From Shewanella sp. HN-41 (GTDB taxonomy: Bacteria > Pseudomonadota > Gammaproteobacteria > Enterobacterales > Shewanellaceae), in contig NZ_AFOZ01000014.1 of the NCBI RefSeq assembly GCF_000217915.1, positions 124,001 to 188,000 on the forward strand: a DNA stretch of 64,000 bases, given 5' to 3'. Below, piece after piece: positions 60,974 through 64,000 of this stretch. Made by a program: the position numbers and the translations under genes. The stretch's first letter is position 1. Each line of letters starts with the position of its first letter. The notes beneath the pieces are model-generated. The model did no database searches. It was not told the DNA's origin and saw nothing but the letters and a program-made list of their open reading frames with translations.

Positions 60974-63213
60974 AGTGGTGTTTTTTGATAGTTTTGAAGC
61001 CAAGTTAATAACTCCGGCAGTAGCATGGGTTTAGCATAAAAGTAGCCTTGCGCATCATGGCAACCGCGGTTGCTTAGCCATTTCACTTGTTCCATTGTCT
61101 CGACACCTTCGGCAATCACATTCATGTTAAAGCGTTGTCCCAGCAAGATAATGCTATCGACTATCGCGGCTGCGCCATCATCGAAGGTGATATTGTCGAT
61201 GAAGGATTTATCAATCTTAATGCGGTCGAAGGTCAGCTTGCTGAGATAGGCTAATGAGGAAAATCCGGTACCAAAATCGTCAATGGCTACCTTAATATCT
61301 ATCGAGCGTAATTCATTTAATTGCTTGCGGATGGTTTCGAAATTCTGCATCGCAATCGATTCAGTGACTTCAACTTCTATCTGACCTGGTGGCATGTGTG
61401 CGTCGGCAATGTGCTGCTTTAAAATATCGACTATGTTTTCCTGTTCAAGCTGCATGGCCGATAAATTGACTCCTATACGTAAATGGTTATATCCGGCCTT
61501 GTTGAGCACAGATAGCGCTTGGCAAGATTGCACAAATAGTTGCTCACCGAGTTGGGTGATCAAACCTGTCGCTTCGGCGATGGGGATAAAATCCAACGGC
61601 GGCACATTTTGACCATTTGGTAAGGTCCAGCGAGCCAGCGCTTCAACCCCGACGACTTCACCCGTTTTGATGCAGACTTGCGGCTGTAGTGCAATATGGA
61701 TGTCATTACAGGTAATACTGTGTTGCAGCGATTGTAAGAGTTCGAAGTGATAGGCCACATTATCGTCATTGATTTGTTGGTAAGTCACGTGTTGTCTAAT
61801 ACCGATTTTTTTTGCGTTTTTCATGGCCATATTGGCTTGCGTTATGGCGTCAACCGCAGTGCCATCGGCTAATTCTAGCGGCAGTGTCACAGTGCTAATA
61901 TTGACCGTGATCTTCGATTTTCCCTGTTGATAGGGTTGGGTAAAGAGTCGGCTAATAATGTCAGAGGTCACTAACGTTTTGGGGCCGAGCACCGCAAAAA
62001 TATCATCTTTGAGGCGGGCGACTAATACACAAGCATCAAAGTGTTCGCGCAAACAAGAGGCAACGTGTTTGAGCATCTCGTTGCCTTGGGACGAACCAAA
62101 TACATGATTAAAGTCGGAAAACTTATCAATATCTATGAGCAATAAATTAAATTTTTCACGAATATTCTCTGTGAGTACACCTTCTAGGGTGCGGATCAAC
62201 ACGTTGCGATTGGGTATCTTAAGTAGCGGATCCTCAAAGGCAATCTTATCTAGCTGACTCATTAGTGACACACTGTGCAGGCCGCCACAAATATTCATGC
62301 TAAACACGCGGATCATTTCTATTTCCGTAATATCCAGTGGCCTACCTGTGGCTAAATAAACCGAGTAATCCGCGCCTGCAAGTTCGTCAGGAAAAAAGAG
62401 GCAAGTAAAGTCATTTTCAATACGAGATTCCCTGCGGCTCAGGCAAAGTTCAAGTTGCGCCCGTATGTGTTGTTGCTCAAGTTGTTGTAATGAATAGCCA
62501 AAATACGGTTCAAACTCACCTGATGCGGCAATGATTTGGTGGGAAATACCTTGTTCGGTTAATTCATTTGTCGATTTTACGCAGACAATGCCACCATGGG
62601 GCAGGTTTAATAAGGTAGATAACTGACGCAACATCTTGCCTGAGAGTTCTTTGATATTGCGTGAGGTGTAGAGTGCGCCGCTGGACTCGGCAATCAGTTG
62701 TAAGCCACGCTTAGCATTGGCAATACTGCTAATTTGTTGATATGAGCGCAGGCTGGTGGTGAGGATAGTTTGCAGTCTATCGGCCGATAGCTCGGATTTA
62801 GTCCAATAGTCGTTGATGTCGTAATCACGCATTACATCGAAAATCGGGGCCATACCTGGCTGACCCGTAAGCAGAATGATGCGGATTTTTTCGTTGCCGA
62901 GCACTTCCCGAATGGCACGCACCAAACGTAGACCTGCATCTTCGGTTTCCATCATCACATCGACTAAGGCGATCGCAAAATCAATTTCCTCCGCTAACAC
63001 TTGGCAAGCTTCTGCATAGCTAAAGGTTTGTGTTAGCTCAATTTTACAATCTAATACTTTAAGGGTAGATAACGCAAAGGCGGTTGAACGTTGAAAGTTT
63101 GTGTCATCGTCCACCGCGAGTATTTTGACTATTTTTTGATTTTCGAGGTGTTGTGGTGAAGGCTGTTCGTCTAAAAAAAAGACATCTTGTTCTTGGCTAA
63201 TCATTATCTCCAT
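60970..63213 (-). CDS. Response regulator with REC, DUF3369, degenerate GGDEF and EAL domains
   Basis: The 747-residue regulator has an N-terminal receiver (about 30-155; ILAVDDDTNFQRS, IALVDVMMETEDAGLR with the phospho-acceptor Asp), a DUF3369 segment (about 170-325), a GGDEF domain with a degenerate active site (VARLKDDIFAVLG instead of GGDEF), and an EAL domain (about 490-740) with GVEALARW, AIDDFGTGFSSLAYL, KIDKSFI and AEGVET intact. It is therefore expected to hydrolyse cyclic di-GMP, gated by phosphorylation from the kinase whose gene overlaps its stop. Confidence 0.92.
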   Translation of the reverse strand: MEIMISQEQDVFFLDEQPSPQHLENQKIVKILAVDDDTNFQRSTAFALSTLKVLDCKIELTQTFSYAEACQVLAEEIDFAIALVDVMMETEDAGLRLVRAIREVLGNEKIRIILLTGQPGMAPIFDVMRDYDINDYWTKSELSADRLQTILTTSLRSYQQISSIANAKRGLQLIAESSGALYTSRNIKELSGKMLRQLSTLLNLPHGGIVCVKSTNELTEQGISHQIIAASGEFEPYFGYSLQQLEQQHIRAQLELCLSRRESRIENDFTCLFFPDELAGADYSVYLATGRPLDITEIEMIRVFSMNICGGLHSVSLMSQLDKIAFEDPLLKIPNRNVLIRTLEGVLTENIREKFNLLLIDIDKFSDFNHVFGSSQGNEMLKHVASCLREHFDACVLVARLKDDIFAVLGPKTLVTSDIISRLFTQPYQQGKSKITVNISTVTLPLELADGTAVDAITQANMAMKNAKKIGIRQHVTYQQINDDNVAYHFELLQSLQHSITCNDIHIALQPQVCIKTGEVVGVEALARWTLPNGQNVPPLDFIPIAEATGLITQLGEQLFVQSCQALSVLNKAGYNHLRIGVNLSAMQLEQENIVDILKQHIADAHMPPGQIEVEVTESIAMQNFETIRKQLNELRSIDIKVAIDDFGTGFSSLAYLSKLTFDRIKIDKSFIDNITFDDGAAAIVDSIILLGQRFNMNVIAEGVETMEQVKWLSNRGCHDAQGYFYAKPMLLPELLTWLQNYQKTPL

Positions 63214-63346
63214 CCTTGAGATGCCCTTCGCATCCTTATTTACTCAGCAAATAAAACGAGCATTTTTTATACATAGAGTATTTGCGACAGATGGGGTTAA
63301 TTCAAGCAAGTATTTTGATTAGTCAATTATATAAATGGTTATATCA

Positions 63347-64000
63347 CTACTCGATCTTAAAATCCTTAGCAAACAAGAGTTGTAGGGCCTTAAGGTATTC
63401 TTGATCTGGCTTAGGTTGCACGAGTTGGGCGAGTTCATCACCAATCGGCGTGAAGCGATAATAGCTAAAAAGCAGGTTGCCACTCTTAGGCGTGAGTTTC
63501 ATTTGTATGCCCTGCAGGGCAAATTGGATGGGCGTTTTATTGTTGAGTAAGCCAGTTTCGAACTCGCTGCTGTGCAGTATCCCCGCATCGACTAAGGTCA
63601 GAATGCTGGAGTAGGGCAGACCAAACTGGGATAAGCCTAAATTGACCGAAGTCGTTTTTCTAAAGTATTGCCCAATCCCACCGGATAGCCGATAGCCACT
63701 GATCAGTTTTAGCCGTTGTTCGTTATTAACCTTTGCAGCCATACCGAGGGCTTTTTCTAGAATTTGTGCTTCCCTGTGGGTCAGTTGCTTGAGTAGCGCT
63801 AAGGTGCGCAGACTGAAGTTACCGGGATTGACTATCTCGCTCGATAGTATCCGTGCCCATAAGTCTTGCATCCTACGGTTATGGATTTGCTCCGCCATTA
63901 GAAAGAACTGGTGGCTCCAGTCGGGATCGAGATCTACACCCGTTACATCCGATGGGGTATAGCTCAAAGCAAGGGCAAAGATAGTTTCAACATTGGCCTG
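63347..64000 (-). CDS. TIGR03899-like protein, 5' end beyond the window
   Basis: The frame runs to the right edge without a stop (the last residues seen are QANVETIFALALSY before SYTPSDVTGVDLDPDWSHQFF), so the TTG that begins the longest closed ORF is internal. At least 217 C-terminal residues are present: ILSSEIVNPGNFSLRTLALLKQLTHREAQILEKALGMA and a YYRFTPIGDELAQLV end. These resemble the TIGR03899/DUF2806-type family of unknown function. There is no membrane helix in this part. It is separated from the response regulator by 133 bp in which nothing else was seen. Confidence 0.65.
   Translation of the reverse strand, partial: QANVETIFALALSYTPSDVTGVDLDPDWSHQFFLMAEQIHNRRMQDLWARILSSEIVNPGNFSLRTLALLKQLTHREAQILEKALGMAAKVNNEQRLKLISGYRLSGGIGQYFRKTTSVNLGLSQFGLPYSSILTLVDAGILHSSEFETGLLNNKTPIQFALQGIQMKLTPKSGNLLFSYYRFTPIGDELAQLVQPKPDQEYLKALQLLFAKDFKIE

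Overview
The window looks like a chromosomal segment of a Shewanella-type gammaproteobacterium. That rests on protein style and gene content: a short PutA without a DNA-binding domain, a Pit/DUF47 phosphate operon, LpxL, HldE, PntAB, quinol NO reductase with NorR, two assimilatory sulfate operons, OMPLA, MtgA and several GGDEF/EAL signalling proteins. No rRNA or tRNA gene, phage, insertion sequence or CRISPR array was seen.

Layout. 0-7.4 kb: 5' part of putA, a ygiM-like SH3 anchor protein, the Pit/DUF47 operon, a divergent CYTH-CHAD (ygiF-type) protein and a voltage-gated-type K+ channel. 7.5-13.6 kb: a minus-strand membrane-stress/polyamine island (tandem RHH-like protein, DUF4178-like protein, PspA, YjfI/DUF2170, a membrane-fused aminopropyltransferase, DUF350 protein, lipoprotein). 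Three copies of one 13-bp palindrome, GACATA-N-TATGTC, sit on its two apparent promoters. 13.8-18.4 kb: glnE, a GAF-GGDEF cyclase and a small orphan. 18.5-20.4 kb: an AT-rich insertion with three attC-like sites and three cassette-type genes and no integrase in the window (a CALIN). 20.4-29.8 kb: zapE, bactofilin, an HTH protein, an M16 peptidase pair, an M14-type enzyme, an L,D-transpeptidase and norR. 30-35.7 kb: norB with a sigma-54 promoter and NorR-type sites, nhaP2 and lpxL. 35.8-41.9 kb: hldE, an HExxH protein, a TetR-type regulator and pntAB. 42.3-46.7 kb: cysJIH. 47.4-52.7 kb: mtgA, a large conserved hypothetical protein, a degenerate S41 protease homologue and pldA. 53.1-58.9 kb: cobA-cysD-cysN-permease-cysC. 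59-64 kb: a histidine kinase/REC-DUF3369-GGDEF-EAL pair and the C-terminal part of a TIGR03899-like protein.

The genes fall into working sets. cysDNC activates sulfate, cysH and cysJI reduce it, and cobA supplies the siroheme precursor for CysI. NorR and NorB form a nitric oxide detoxification unit. Pit, DUF47 and CYTH-CHAD share a phosphate/polyphosphate theme. ygiM, ygiF, glnE and hldE recall the compact E. coli neighbourhood hldE-glnE-ygiF-ygiM, here opened by the stress island and by a block that includes the cassettes.

Five otherwise intact genes (glnE, an M16 peptidase, nhaP2, lpxL, hldE) each carry one single-base indel in a homopolymer. Each returns to normal family length with one base corrected, so assembly or sequencing error is more likely than real loss, although this cannot be settled from the sequence alone.
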